Notes: generated from the letters alone by a model not told the origin. Counted from the stretch's first letter, positions 23,560 through 34,042 are shown. The stretch is DNA of 58,418 bases from Acidobacteriota bacterium (GCA_021781455.1 JAJXWV010000031.1:1-58418); one strand, 5' to 3'. Program-made: numbers and translations.

Positions 23560-25035
23560 ATGGTGTTTCTTCTCGGAAGGATGCTTTGCAGACAGAGGTT
23601 ACGGCGCCTGCAGCGACAGTACGGCTGGCCGGCCGTGCTGAGCATGGCCGCGTTGGCCATCCTGATCACCGGCAGGTTCGCGCACGTCATCGGACGGTTT
23701 CCTCTCGTCGTGACGGTTTCCGACCTGGAGAAGATCGCTGGTTCGCTGTGGCTGACGTGGGTCGCCGTCGGTGTGGTCACCGGGCGCGATCTGACGTGGC
23801 ATATCGGCGCCGATCGTCTGATCGCGCTCAGGATCGGATTCGTGCGCCTGTATGCGGTGGAGCTCGCGCTTTCCCTCTTCACGGTCCCGCTGGCCGTGGT
23901 CCTTTCGATCCTTTCGATGGTGGCAGTCCTCGGCCGATGGAGCGCGAGCCGTTGGTTCTTGGCCGCGATCGGGTTCGTAGCGGTGGTGTACACGGTTAGA
24001 GCGACCGTCTCACTTGCGAGAGTCGCGGCATTCAGAGCCAGGGTCCTTCCCCTACGCGCACGAGTCTTCGTCTATGTCGTCATCGCCATGATCGTCGCCG
24101 TCGTCGCCGCTCCCTGGCTGGTCCGGCTGCACCCCGCGCGAGCGCTGGCGGATCTGCTGCTGCAGCAGTCCACGATGCGAGCGCTGCTGATTCTCCTCCT
24201 CTCCGTTTCTGCCCTCCTCATCGCGGACTTCTTCGTCACGAAAAGCGTGGTCTACTCCGGCAGTTCGGGCCCTGCGTCGAGGCGCGGCGCCAGCCGTCGT
24301 GCGGAGAGCCTGCCGCTCGGGAGCGTGTGGCTGCGGCTTCCGCTGCTTTGGCGAGTGAGCATGGCAGGGTGGCTGCGGAACCGCAGCGCAGTCCTTCTCC
24401 TGCTGTGGGGCGCCGCATACGGATTTGCATGGCCGTTTTTCTCGCGTGTGCAAGGGGTGTACGACTTCGTGCCGTACATCTGGATGGTGATGATCTTCCA
24501 TGCTTACTTGCGCGGCAACGTTCTGGGTGTCGACGGCGCGGGGCTCTGGTTCTACACGACGCTCGGCGTCACGATGGATCGGCTGATGCGCGTGAAGAAC
24601 GCGACGCTGACGGCGATGCAGGCCGTCATGATCGGCGCGGTTCTGCTCGCGGCGGCGCTGAAGCGTCACTCGGGCGTCGAGACGCCGCTGACCTGGGCGT
24701 GCCTGCTGTCGTTCGCTGTATGCGGGCTGCTCGTTGGAGAGATTGCGGGGACGATCATGTCGATCCGCTATCCGGAGAGAATCGATCGCACGTCAATGTA
24801 CTCGGGCGGATTCACGGTCGGCGCGCTCCTCGTGCCGGTGTTGCAGTTCATTCTCGCCGGGGGAGCATTGATCGTTTTCGCCGTGCCTCCGACTCCGACG
24901 AACTGGTTCCTGTTCATCGCTGCACCGGTGGTCCTGGCGGTGCTGAGATGGCGCGCACTCCCGGTCTGGCGCTCCGCTCTGCTTCGGCGCGACGGGGAAG
25001 AGATGCTTGACAAGATCGGGGCGCTGGCGGCATGA
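23560..25035 (+). CDS. Large polytopic membrane protein, ABC permease partner
   Basis: A protein of 491 residues from the ATG at 23560 (GGAGCG just upstream; an earlier GTG at 23509 would run through the hairpin). About 10-12 hydrophobic helices are visible, for example WPAVLSMAALAILITG, LFTVPLAVVLSILSMVAV, VFVYVVIAMIVAVVAAPWLV and VGALLVPVLQFILAGGALIV. A loop near 230-260 is Ser/Arg-rich. I do not recognise the family by sequence. It overlaps the ATPase gene by four bases (ATGA), so it is almost certainly the membrane half of an ABC system for peptide export or self-protection. Confidence 0.75.
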   Translation: MVFLLGRMLCRQRLRRLQRQYGWPAVLSMAALAILITGRFAHVIGRFPLVVTVSDLEKIAGSLWLTWVAVGVVTGRDLTWHIGADRLIALRIGFVRLYAVELALSLFTVPLAVVLSILSMVAVLGRWSASRWFLAAIGFVAVVYTVRATVSLARVAAFRARVLPLRARVFVYVVIAMIVAVVAAPWLVRLHPARALADLLLQQSTMRALLILLLSVSALLIADFFVTKSVVYSGSSGPASRRGASRRAESLPLGSVWLRLPLLWRVSMAGWLRNRSAVLLLLWGAAYGFAWPFFSRVQGVYDFVPYIWMVMIFHAYLRGNVLGVDGAGLWFYTTLGVTMDRLMRVKNATLTAMQAVMIGAVLLAAALKRHSGVETPLTWACLLSFAVCGLLVGEIAGTIMSIRYPERIDRTSMYSGGFTVGALLVPVLQFILAGGALIVFAVPPTPTNWFLFIAAPVVLAVLRWRALPVWRSALLRRDGEEMLDKIGALAA

Positions 25036-25790
25036 CCGAGGCCATCCGAGTCGAACGGCTCTCGAAGGACTATGGTCGCGCCCCGGCCGTCCAGGAGCTC
25101 ACTTTCAGCGTCGAGAGTGGGACGATCTACGGCCTCATCGGCCCGAACGGAGCCGGAAAGACGACGACGCTGTCGATCCTGGCGGGCCTGCTCGCCCCGA
25201 CTTCGGGACTGGTATCGATCCTCGATAAACCGGTTGTGGCCGGGCGCGCCTCTGCGCACACGGAGTCGGGCTTCTACTCGTCGCAGTTCGGTTTCTTCGA
25301 CTATCTGACCGGCCGCGAGATCCTCGCGCTGGGCGGCGGAATGAACGGCCTGACACCGGCCACAGTGGAGACGCGAATCGACGATCTCCTCAATCTGTTC
25401 GATCTCCAACCGGCCGCTGATCACTACGTCTACGAATACTCCCACGGCATGCGCCAGAAGCTCGGCCTCGCCGCGGCGTTGATTCATGCACCCGCCGTTC
25501 TTCTTCTCGACGAGCCCTTCGACGGTCTCGATCCGACCTCGCTCTACAGGCTGGTCGCCACTTTGCGCGCCGTTTCTGACGCCGGAAAGTCGGTGCTGCT
25601 GACGTCGCACGATCTTGCGCTCGTCGAGCGCGTCTGCGGCCGTGTCGGCGTCCTCAACCACGGGCGGATGGAGCGGGAGATCGATCTCAATTCGGACCTC
25701 GGCCCGTCGCGCGACCGCCGCAGTGCCCTCGAGGCCGCGCTGTGGGAGATCGTCGGCGCCCCGACTTATGAACCTCTCACGTGGATCTGA
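25032..25790 (+). CDS. ABC transporter ATPase of the peptide operon
   Basis: A protein of 252 residues. Walker A GPNGAGKTT, the signature region YSHGMRQKLGLAAAL, Walker B VLLLDEPFDGLD and the H-loop LLTSHDLAL are all present. It has the CcmA/drug-ABC (DRA/NatA-like) form common in bacteriocin immunity and export. It is coupled to the permease upstream, and the Yip1-like gene begins 13 bp downstream. With C39 as a separate protein, this is not a PCAT-type exporter. Confidence 0.9.
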   Translation: MTEAIRVERLSKDYGRAPAVQELTFSVESGTIYGLIGPNGAGKTTTLSILAGLLAPTSGLVSILDKPVVAGRASAHTESGFYSSQFGFFDYLTGREILALGGGMNGLTPATVETRIDDLLNLFDLQPAADHYVYEYSHGMRQKLGLAAALIHAPAVLLLDEPFDGLDPTSLYRLVATLRAVSDAGKSVLLTSHDLALVERVCGRVGVLNHGRMEREIDLNSDLGPSRDRRSALEAALWEIVGAPTYEPLTWI

Positions 25791-25803
25791 TCACGGAGTG
25801 AAC

Positions 25804-26544
25804 ATGGAAACGATCGCAACCGAAGCCCAGTTTGTAAGCGAGCCGCCGCGCGCGTTACGCGGGCTGATGCTCTACTGGCAGATGTTCACCAATCCGGTGG
25901 TCACGCTCACTTTGCTGCGCGACACGCCGCGCGCCTTTCTGCCGACGCTCACAGCTGCAGTCATCGCCACCGCCGTCAACTACTACGTCATCTACAAGAT
26001 CGGCCTGCGGCGGCTGATGGAACAGGCATTCCGTGCGACCGCCGCGGTCGACGTCGACACGCTCATCGCCAGCGCCATGACGCACCGCGACGAGATCATG
26101 ACCACTCAGGCCCTGTCCGCATTTTTCGGCCTCGTGGTGACGGTTCTTCTCCTCGCCCTGCTGTACTGGCTTGCTGCAACCGTCGCAGGAGGCGATGTCT
26201 CCTACGAGCGGATCCTTGCCGTCGTCGCGCACGTGACTTTCTTCACGACCGCCGTCAAGGAAAGCATGATCGCCCTCGTGGTGACGGTAAGCCGCAACCT
26301 GAGCACGTTCAACATCAAGAATCCCCTCGGGACGAACCCGGCGTTCTTCGTCCAGACCACCTCGCCGGGCCTGAACCGCATGCTCCTGAGCGCGGATGCG
26401 ATCACGATCGCCGGCGTCGTCCTCACGATCATCGGCATCCGGCGCGTTTCCACTTCGCTCTCCCCAACAGCGGCGGCGGCCGTCGTCCTGGTCCCCTGGC
26501 TCGTTTACGTCATCGCGGCCGCGTGGCTGCCGTGGCTCGGCTGA
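25804..26544 (+). CDS. Yip1-like integral membrane protein, last gene of the peptide operon
   Basis: A protein of 246 residues with ATG at 25804 behind GGAGTG. The N-terminus is soluble (METIATEAQF, PPRALRGLMLYWQMFTNP), followed by about five membrane helices, with the first near FLPTLTAAVIATAVNYYVIY. Layout and the P-x-x-x-F-like entry resemble Yip1-domain proteins. In Bacillus subtilis the Yip1 protein YknW works with an ABC transporter (YknXYZ) that protects against the Sec-exported SDP toxin. That parallel makes a self-protection role attractive here, but it is inference. Confidence 0.65.
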   Translation: METIATEAQFVSEPPRALRGLMLYWQMFTNPVVTLTLLRDTPRAFLPTLTAAVIATAVNYYVIYKIGLRRLMEQAFRATAAVDVDTLIASAMTHRDEIMTTQALSAFFGLVVTVLLLALLYWLAATVAGGDVSYERILAVVAHVTFFTTAVKESMIALVVTVSRNLSTFNIKNPLGTNPAFFVQTTSPGLNRMLLSADAITIAGVVLTIIGIRRVSTSLSPTAAAAVVLVPWLVYVIAAAWLPWLG

Positions 26545-26629
26545 CTGCGATGGGCGCAGGCACGAACTGTGCGGGCCCTTTGTGCTGAGGCGTGAACGTG
26601 AAGAGCACGATCGCGACATTGGTCTCCCG

Positions 26630-29237
<2,608 letters not shown>

Positions 29238-29702
29238 GCGTGGCGTGTCTGTTCGAATCAGTGAGCGCGGAATTGCGGGGCCCGCGGAATTGCGCGCCTG
29301 ACCTTATTTGTCCCGCTTCAATCCGACTGATCTGGCATCGGGGACGACTCGAGTGGCACTTGGATTGCTCGTGTCTGGTCCTGTGACCACACAAGAGCTT
29401 CCAGCGCTCCCTGTTGCCGGCAAGCTTTGCATCCGGCAGGACGACGCTGTGCAGGGCGCCGAAGCACAGACTTGTGATCCCGAGCAACTCCTCTCGGTCG
29501 ATGATTTCGTCGAAGAGTTCGACATGCTGATGAACTTCGGCGTCGACGGACGGGTGAGTCGGGGCTGAGATCCGCACCTCTCGATGCTGTCAGGCGGCGC
29601 CTGGCCGCCTGGATCCCTCGCTGACGGTCCCACGAAACTCCCAGAGTATTTCGCGTGTTCGTTGCCCATCTCCCCGCCGCAGCGGGGGACACACGGCGAG
29701 CG
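29238..29702. other. Intergenic region, possible small open frame and repeat fragment
   Basis: A TTG-initiated frame of 86 codons (29308-29568, +) contains LPVAGKLCIRQDD and LLSVDDFVEEFDMLMNFGVD, which looks partly coding, but there is no ribosome site, and I do not recognise it; the opposite strand is also open. At 29265-29290 GCGGAATTGCG occurs twice around GGGGCCCG. At 29652-29689 there is a partial copy of the CTCCCCGCCGCAGCGGGG repeat seen at the window's right end. Confidence 0.3.
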
Positions 29703-30038
29703 TCAATCGTCGTGCAGCGAGCGCAGATAAGCGATGAGCTGCCAGCGGCGTTCGTCCGGCAGCTGCGCCCAGGAGGGCATGCCACGCCTCAGAGCTCCGT
29801 TGGTGATGAAAGAGAAGAGAGCAGGATCGGGCAGGCTTTGCACGGCCGCCCTCCGGAGACTCGGTGCTGCATGGCCGCTGGCGTCTGCGCCGTGACACGC
29901 GGCGCAGTGCTGGAGGAAGAGCTTCGCCCCCGCCTGCACCGCTTCCGGACGATTCGCGTAAGGATTCCTCGCGGGGATCGGAGCGCTCGCGCAGGCGGTG
30001 ACGACGAGGAGCACGAGAGTGAAGGCGGCGATTCTCAT
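29703..30038 (-). CDS. Lipoprotein cytochrome c (class I)
   Basis: A protein of 111 residues. The N-terminus MRIAAFTLVLLVVTACAS is a lipoprotein signal with lipobox VTAC. CAACH near residue 45 is the heme site, and RRGMPSW gives the Met axial ligand. The final helix LPDERRWQLIAYLRSL is typical of small class I cytochromes. It would carry single electrons in the periplasm. Its ATG overlaps the stop of the outer-membrane protein gene upstream (ATGA), so the two are co-translated; the electron partner is not in the window. Confidence 0.9.
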   Translation of the reverse strand: MRIAAFTLVLLVVTACASAPIPARNPYANRPEAVQAGAKLFLQHCAACHGADASGHAAPSLRRAAVQSLPDPALFSFITNGALRRGMPSWAQLPDERRWQLIAYLRSLHDD

Positions 30039-30892
30039 CGGATGTGGCCCTCATAGGAGATGCCGAATCGCACGAACGAGCGGTTGCTGGTCTGAGTCAG
30101 GCCGCGCGCGGGGCTGAGACGAAGCGTGATTCCGTTCGGCAGACTCCAGGCGACCGATGCCGCGAGATAGTGCGAGGTCTGCGACAGGGTGAGGTTTCCG
30201 GCCTCGCCGAGGCCTCCGTACATTTCGAGGCCGAGCGTGAAGTTCTCGCGACAGAGGTGGCATTCGAACGGCTGGGCGGCGAGGGCAAGAGGGCGGCTCG
30301 TGCCGACCGCGTAGCCGAGCTCCCACGGCGCTCCGGCCAGGTTCTTTTCTGCGATTGCGTTCGCGGCGACGTTCCAGCCGCGCCTGTTGCCGGAGAGGAT
30401 CAGCTTTGTCTCGACTTCGCGCTCTGTCTCGGTTCGCGCCTCACGGATGGGCTCCGCAAAGTCACGCCAGGAGTCGAAGCCGACGATCTCTTTGGCGACG
30501 CGGTCCGCGCCGTTGGTGTCGGCGAGCTCCACGTAGAAGACGGGGTTGACGGGGTGCTCGTGCATGAGCAGGCGGAAGCGGTTTTCGAGGCGGAAGCCGG
30601 TGAAGGCGCTGGGACCGGCGGTGGCCGAAGCGCCGTCGAGGTAGAGGGAGCTGGTCCACCAGGCGGTGGTTCCGTACTCGAGCTCGAGGCTGGTGGCGAG
30701 GGAGCGGGGGCCGTTGCGGGGGGAGGCGAGAACGGGGCTGAGGGAGATCTCGAGATTTCCGGGCTCCTCCATATGGTGGTCGTAGAGGACGAAGTAGGGG
30801 CTCTCCTGGGCGCGGGCCGGGCGTGCGGTGGCGCAGAGGAGAAGGGCGAGAAGGAGTCCCATGAATTGCGACTGAGTCTCAGTATTACGCAT
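30035..30892 (-). CDS. Outer-membrane beta-barrel-like protein
   Basis: A protein of 285 residues. The signal peptide is MGLLLALLLCATARPARAQ, preceded in frame by MRNTETQSQF; both starts lack a good ribosome site, and I keep the longer. The mature part is made of alternating amphipathic strands (LEISLSPVL, LATSLELEYG, TAWWTSSLYL, ITLRLSPARG) and ends in the aromatic-poor strand SFVRFGISYEGHIR. A CHLC pair at about 219 is odd for a porin-like protein and may bind metal or heme. Translational coupling with cytochrome c suggests a shared redox or metal role; inference. Confidence 0.65.
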   Translation of the reverse strand: MRNTETQSQFMGLLLALLLCATARPARAQESPYFVLYDHHMEEPGNLEISLSPVLASPRNGPRSLATSLELEYGTTAWWTSSLYLDGASATAGPSAFTGFRLENRFRLLMHEHPVNPVFYVELADTNGADRVAKEIVGFDSWRDFAEPIREARTETEREVETKLILSGNRRGWNVAANAIAEKNLAGAPWELGYAVGTSRPLALAAQPFECHLCRENFTLGLEMYGGLGEAGNLTLSQTSHYLAASVAWSLPNGITLRLSPARGLTQTSNRSFVRFGISYEGHIR

Positions 30893-31019
30893 GCGTGCGG
30901 AGATTAATCGACCCGCCCGGAGGCGTCAAGGACCGTGCCCACATCCGGCATAAACTGCAGCCTCGGTGACGAACCTCATGACCGCCGTGGGCATCGCGAT
31001 GCACAGGCGGGCACGGATG

Positions 31020-31389
31020 CGGCGAAGTTCTCGGCAAATTGCGAGCGGATGCTCGTGGAGATGATCCGCCAGCACTACAACCATCCGGCCATCTTCTTCT
31101 GGGGCACGATGAACGAGGTCATGCTCTGCGGCTCTGCGAGACGAGGGCCGGAGCGAAGCCCGGCGACCGCATCTTCTCGATTTTTGCGAACGGCCGGGAG
31201 ATCGTCCACGATCTCGATCTCGCGGCGGAGTACGGCGCCTACACTGCGGTCTCGCGAACGTTTTTCGCCGTTGCGGCCGACGGCAGCGGGATCTCGATCG
31301 AGCTCAGGCCGACCGCAGGTGAGGCCTCGATCAGCGGGATCGAAGTGAGGCGATGGCTCGGGACTGCCGTGTCAGGTGCCCGGCGCTGA
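31020..31389 (+). pseudogene. Remnant of a GH2 beta-galactosidase with malectin domain
   Basis: One frame encodes NCERMLVEMIRQHYNHPAIF then FWGTMNE, the GH2 catalytic region with the acid/base Glu. About 40 bp later, in another frame, the DNA encodes RIFSIFANGREIVHDLDLAA and ISIELRPTAGEASISGIEV, the end of a malectin carbohydrate-binding domain. All sequence between these parts and the whole N-terminus are gone. It is a deleted and frameshifted relic. Its tail overlaps the 3' end of the channel gene on the other strand. Confidence 0.7.
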
Positions 31390-32467
31390 CATCACTCTGC
31401 AGATATCGAAGCTCGATGTCGCGCCACACCGGTTGTTCGGTGACGGTCAGCATCTCGAGATTGATCTCCTCGCGCAGCGGGCTGCCGTTCGGAATGATGA
31501 AGCCGTAGTTCTCGGTCTCGACCATCTGCGGAAGGATGGTCAGGTTGAGCCGGTCGCGGCACAGAAATTTCAGCGTGGCGGCGTCGTCGACGAACGCGTC
31601 GACCTTCCGGCTGGCGACGGCATCCAGGCCGCTTCCCAGCGTTGGAAAGGGCTTCGTCGCGATGTCGTGATGGCGCAGGTACGCCTGGGCAACGCTCCCT
31701 TCGACCGCGCCCACGACATGCCGGCCCAGGTCGTGATAGCCGCGAATTGCGCTCAGGTGTCCGAGGGAGAGCTTCGCAGTCACGGTCGCGGTGAGCGCCG
31801 AGACGCAGATCACGCTCACCAGCATCCACACCAGTGCCACGAGGCGACCGGCCGCTGTCACCGGCACTTTGTCCCCGTAGCCGACGCCGGTGAACGTCAC
31901 TCCCGACCACCAGAAGCCGTCGCCGATGCCGGCGACTCCTCGGGAAAAGCGATTGGCGTTCTGCTTTCGCTCCAGCAGCCACATCGCCGCTCCCGCGAGC
32001 AGAAGGAACGCGAACAGGGCGCCGAAGATCATGGCGAAGTCCTTCGAGAAGATCGTGCTGACCACGTCCTGCCAGCGCACGCTTTCCGCATCGCGGAGCA
32101 CGACGATGCTGAGGCCGGAGGTGTAGAAGACGTGGGTGAAGTCGACCACCCGCTCTCGTTCGGCGGTGATGGCGAAAGGGTTGACCGCGATATCGAGCTC
32201 GTTTCGCGAAATCCTCAGGATCAGCTCGTCGCGGGGAGCCTCGACGAATGTGTAGCGGTAGTGGAGCCCGTTCGCGATCTGCTTCCAGAGGTCGACGCTG
32301 ATGCCGGTCCACTGACCGGCGGCGTTCTTGAACGAGAACGGAGGAATCTCGCAGATCCCGACCTGAAGCGTTCGCCCGGCCGTACGCTCTGAAGGCTGGG
32401 CGGCAGCGGAGGCAGTGGTGCAGAACAGCAGTACGAGGGCGTACGCCAGGGCGGGGCCGGCTCTCAT
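31331..32467 (-). CDS. GluR0-like ligand-gated potassium channel
   Basis: A protein of 378 residues. ATG at 32467 behind AGGAAGG, with a signal peptide ending SAAAQ. Domain order is that of a prokaryotic ionotropic glutamate receptor: periplasmic binding lobe 1 (VGICEIPPFSFKNAAGQWTG; the ITAERERVVDFT segment carries the ligand Arg equivalent), membrane helix 1 (about 145-165), a pore loop with the K+ filter TGVGYGD (193-199), membrane helix 2 (about 208-230), then lobe 2 (VDAFVDDAATLKFL). The family passes K+ when an amino acid binds. The ligand is not certain. The last 10 residues lie over the GH2 relic and may not be native. Confidence 0.88.
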   Translation of the reverse strand: MRAGPALAYALVLLFCTTASAAAQPSERTAGRTLQVGICEIPPFSFKNAAGQWTGISVDLWKQIANGLHYRYTFVEAPRDELILRISRNELDIAVNPFAITAERERVVDFTHVFYTSGLSIVVLRDAESVRWQDVVSTIFSKDFAMIFGALFAFLLLAGAAMWLLERKQNANRFSRGVAGIGDGFWWSGVTFTGVGYGDKVPVTAAGRLVALVWMLVSVICVSALTATVTAKLSLGHLSAIRGYHDLGRHVVGAVEGSVAQAYLRHHDIATKPFPTLGSGLDAVASRKVDAFVDDAATLKFLCRDRLNLTILPQMVETENYGFIIPNGSPLREEINLEMLTVTEQPVWRDIELRYLQSDVSAGHLTRQSRAIASLRSR

Positions 32468-32654
32468 GACCTTCCTGCAGTGTCTCGCATCATCATCGAT
32501 GATTCTACACACAGGCTGGAGAGGGCGCCCCGACGCCCGAGCCGCTTCACCGGTTGCACGCGTGCATGGCTTGCAGAAGAAGCATGCGACTCTTGCCGTG
32601 GGTGCGCGATCCCTTGGGCATCACCGCCTCGACGCGTTATCCTCCGCCCCTTCC

Positions 32655-33038
32655 ATGACACACTCGACGTCACTCCAGCTCCTCGGCTACGCCGCCTCGA
32701 TCCTCATCGCGGTCTCGCTGCTGATGCGATCGATCGTGCGCCTGCGCATCGTGAACATGGCCGGCGCGGCCACGTTCTCCGTGTATGGATTCCTCATCGG
32801 CGCCTATCCGGTCGGTCTGCTGAACCTGCTCACGACGATGATCAACGTCGTGCAGCTCGTGCGGTTGCAGAGGCGGAGGGAGATCTTCCGCATCCTGGAG
32901 GTCGCTCCCGATTCGCGGTACGTCCGCTACTTTCTCGAATTCGAGGCGAGCGACATCGAGCGCTACTTCCCGCGGTTGCGAAGCCGTATCAGATCCGGCA
33001 GTTTTTGCGGCTCGTTGAGCGTTATGATCTACGCCTGA
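32655..33038 (+). CDS. YgjV-like small inner-membrane protein, C-terminus altered
   Basis: A protein of 127 residues with ATG at 32655. Three hydrophobic helices (SLQLLGYAASILIAVSLLM, IVNMAGAATFSVYGFLIGAY, VGLLNLLTTMINVVQLV) and a soluble tail (APDSRYVRYFLEFEASDIER) match YgjV-type proteins. Homologues, as I recall, continue with a conserved soluble part. Here the frame leaves the pattern near residue 110 (SGSFCGSLSVMIYA), where the DNA turns into a HicA-like fragment in another frame. The gene was probably truncated by a deletion that joined it to a hicAB remnant. No good ribosome site. Confidence 0.6.
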   Translation: MTHSTSLQLLGYAASILIAVSLLMRSIVRLRIVNMAGAATFSVYGFLIGAYPVGLLNLLTTMINVVQLVRLQRRREIFRILEVAPDSRYVRYFLEFEASDIERYFPRLRSRIRSGSFCGSLSVMIYA

Positions 33039-33052
33039 GTAGCGGATCGTGA
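32981..33052 (+). pseudogene. HicA-type toxin remnant
   Basis: In frame before a TGA at 33050 the DNA encodes KPYQIRQFLRLVERYDLRL, which resembles the first helix of HicA/YcfA mRNA interferases (KPY-x-L-x-x-L-x-x-x-x-x-YD-x-R). The beta-sheet and catalytic His that should follow are missing. The stop overlaps a GTG that opens a HicB-like fragment, preserving the usual hicA-hicB junction. Confidence 0.45.
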
Positions 33053-33138
33053 AGGACTACCACATCAACATCTTCTACAGCGACGAGGACGGCGGATACA
33101 TCGCCGATCCGGACCCGGTCCGCTTCGTTCCCGCATAG
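33049..33138 (+). pseudogene. HicB-type antitoxin remnant
   Basis: A GTG start overlaps the preceding TGA, then 29 codons: KDYHINIFYSDEDGGYIAD, the first strands of a HicB antitoxin (Y-x-x-x-I-x-x-SDEDGGYIA-x-x-P). Instead of the expected domain it continues PDPVRFVPA and stops at a TAG. The DNA-binding C-terminus is absent. Confidence 0.6.
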
Positions 33139-33209
33139 CAACTGGGTTACCCTTTCGCGTCGCGGGTCGGGCCGGTGAGGCGCGACTCCGTTGTTCAGCG
33201 TCGCCTCTC

Positions 33210-33373
33210 TAGTGGCCTGTATTGGTTGAATTGGTACCAGTGGCGCCGGGATCGGCGACGTGAGCGAGGCGCGCCGACGCAGGCATAGCGGTGACTATGC
33301 TGAGGAGGCGCAACGAAGCTCACGGCGTCGAGACCAAGCCAAGTGGTACCAATTCAGCCGATACAGGCCACTA
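33210..33373. mobile_element. MITE-like element, 164 bp
   Basis: The ends are inverted repeats of about 30 bp: the left end starts TAGTGGCCTGTATTGGTTGA and continues ATTGGTACCA; the reverse complement of the right end starts TAGTGGCCTGTATCGGCTGA and continues identically. CTAG is present at both outer ends, a possible target duplication. The inside contains a hairpin (GCATAG...CTATGC near 33285) and inner parts that also pair imperfectly. It has no coding capacity. The right end interrupts a nucleotidyltransferase gene. A non-autonomous transposon needing a transposase elsewhere is the simplest reading. Confidence 0.7.
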
Positions 33374-33719
33374 GTTTCGACAATGCCTGGCTGAAAAAAT
33401 CGTAATGGTGAAAGAACAGCGGTCCGCTCTTGCCGATGAACGAACTTCGCTCCCGCCATCCGGGCAACTCAGGGATGAAATCTCCGGGCGACGCGAGCTC
33501 GATGTTGACTTCGAGGTTCTCCTTGATCGCCGGAATGCTTCGCAGAATCTCGTCACGCTAGGGATCGATCTTCAGGTCGATGTCGATCGTCGTTTCCCGC
33601 CATCCTTGGAGAACGGCAGTGGCACCGCCGGTCAGGTAGACGCGTGCCTCGGCTCTGGCAACCCGGCCGAGTGCCTCGATGAACGCGTGAAGGCGGCCGG
33701 AATCGACTACGCGGCGCAT
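33373..33719 (-). pseudogene. Nucleotidyltransferase (DUF6036/AbiEii-like), nonsense codon and truncation
   Basis: From the ATG at 33719 the frame encodes LHAFIEALGRVARAEARVYL, TGGATAVLQGWRETTIDIDL and KIDP, i.e. the GG...A and DID metal-binding signature of minimal nucleotidyltransferases. A TAG at 33558-33560 then breaks it. The same frame continues with VNIELASPGDFIPELPGW, then GKSGPLFFHHYDFFSQALSKL before it is cut by the MITE-like element. Its start overlaps the end of the upstream partner gene by 13 bp. Both lesions make it inactive unless the stop is read through. Confidence 0.7.
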
Positions 33720-33982
33720 TCGGCAGCGCGCTCGAAGCTGACGAGCTCGCGGATGAGAGCGTTGTATCGCCCATGCGCCGAGTCCGCATCTTCACGAGCG
33801 AGAAGGGCGAATAGACGGTGGTCGGGATCGCTCACCGGCACCTCAGGAATCGACAGCCCGATCGAGCGCAGGCGCGGCTCTCCGATCAGCACGACCAGTG
33901 CGGGCGCTGTCTCGCGACCTGCCGCAAGATCGGCGAGTCCCTGCTGGACGAGATCCCACCCGGGCAGCCGTTCATAAGTCAT
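33707..33982 (-). CDS. Small partner protein of the broken nucleotidyltransferase
   Basis: A protein of 91 residues from the ATG at 33982 (MTYERLPGWDLVQQGLADLA). The ending SAHGRYNALIRELVSFERAA overlaps the nucleotidyltransferase start. I have seen this arrangement of a short helical protein followed by a DUF6036-type nucleotidyltransferase, which suggests a toxin-antitoxin-like pair. The protein itself shows no catalytic motif. It appears intact while its partner is broken. Confidence 0.55.
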   Translation of the reverse strand: MTYERLPGWDLVQQGLADLAAGRETAPALVVLIGEPRLRSIGLSIPEVPVSDPDHRLFALLAREDADSAHGRYNALIRELVSFERAAECAA

Positions 33983-34042
33983 CGGATCGAGTATAGCGGG
34001 TGCCGAACATGGCGGCTTTTCCGCGACCGCAGACATGGCAGG

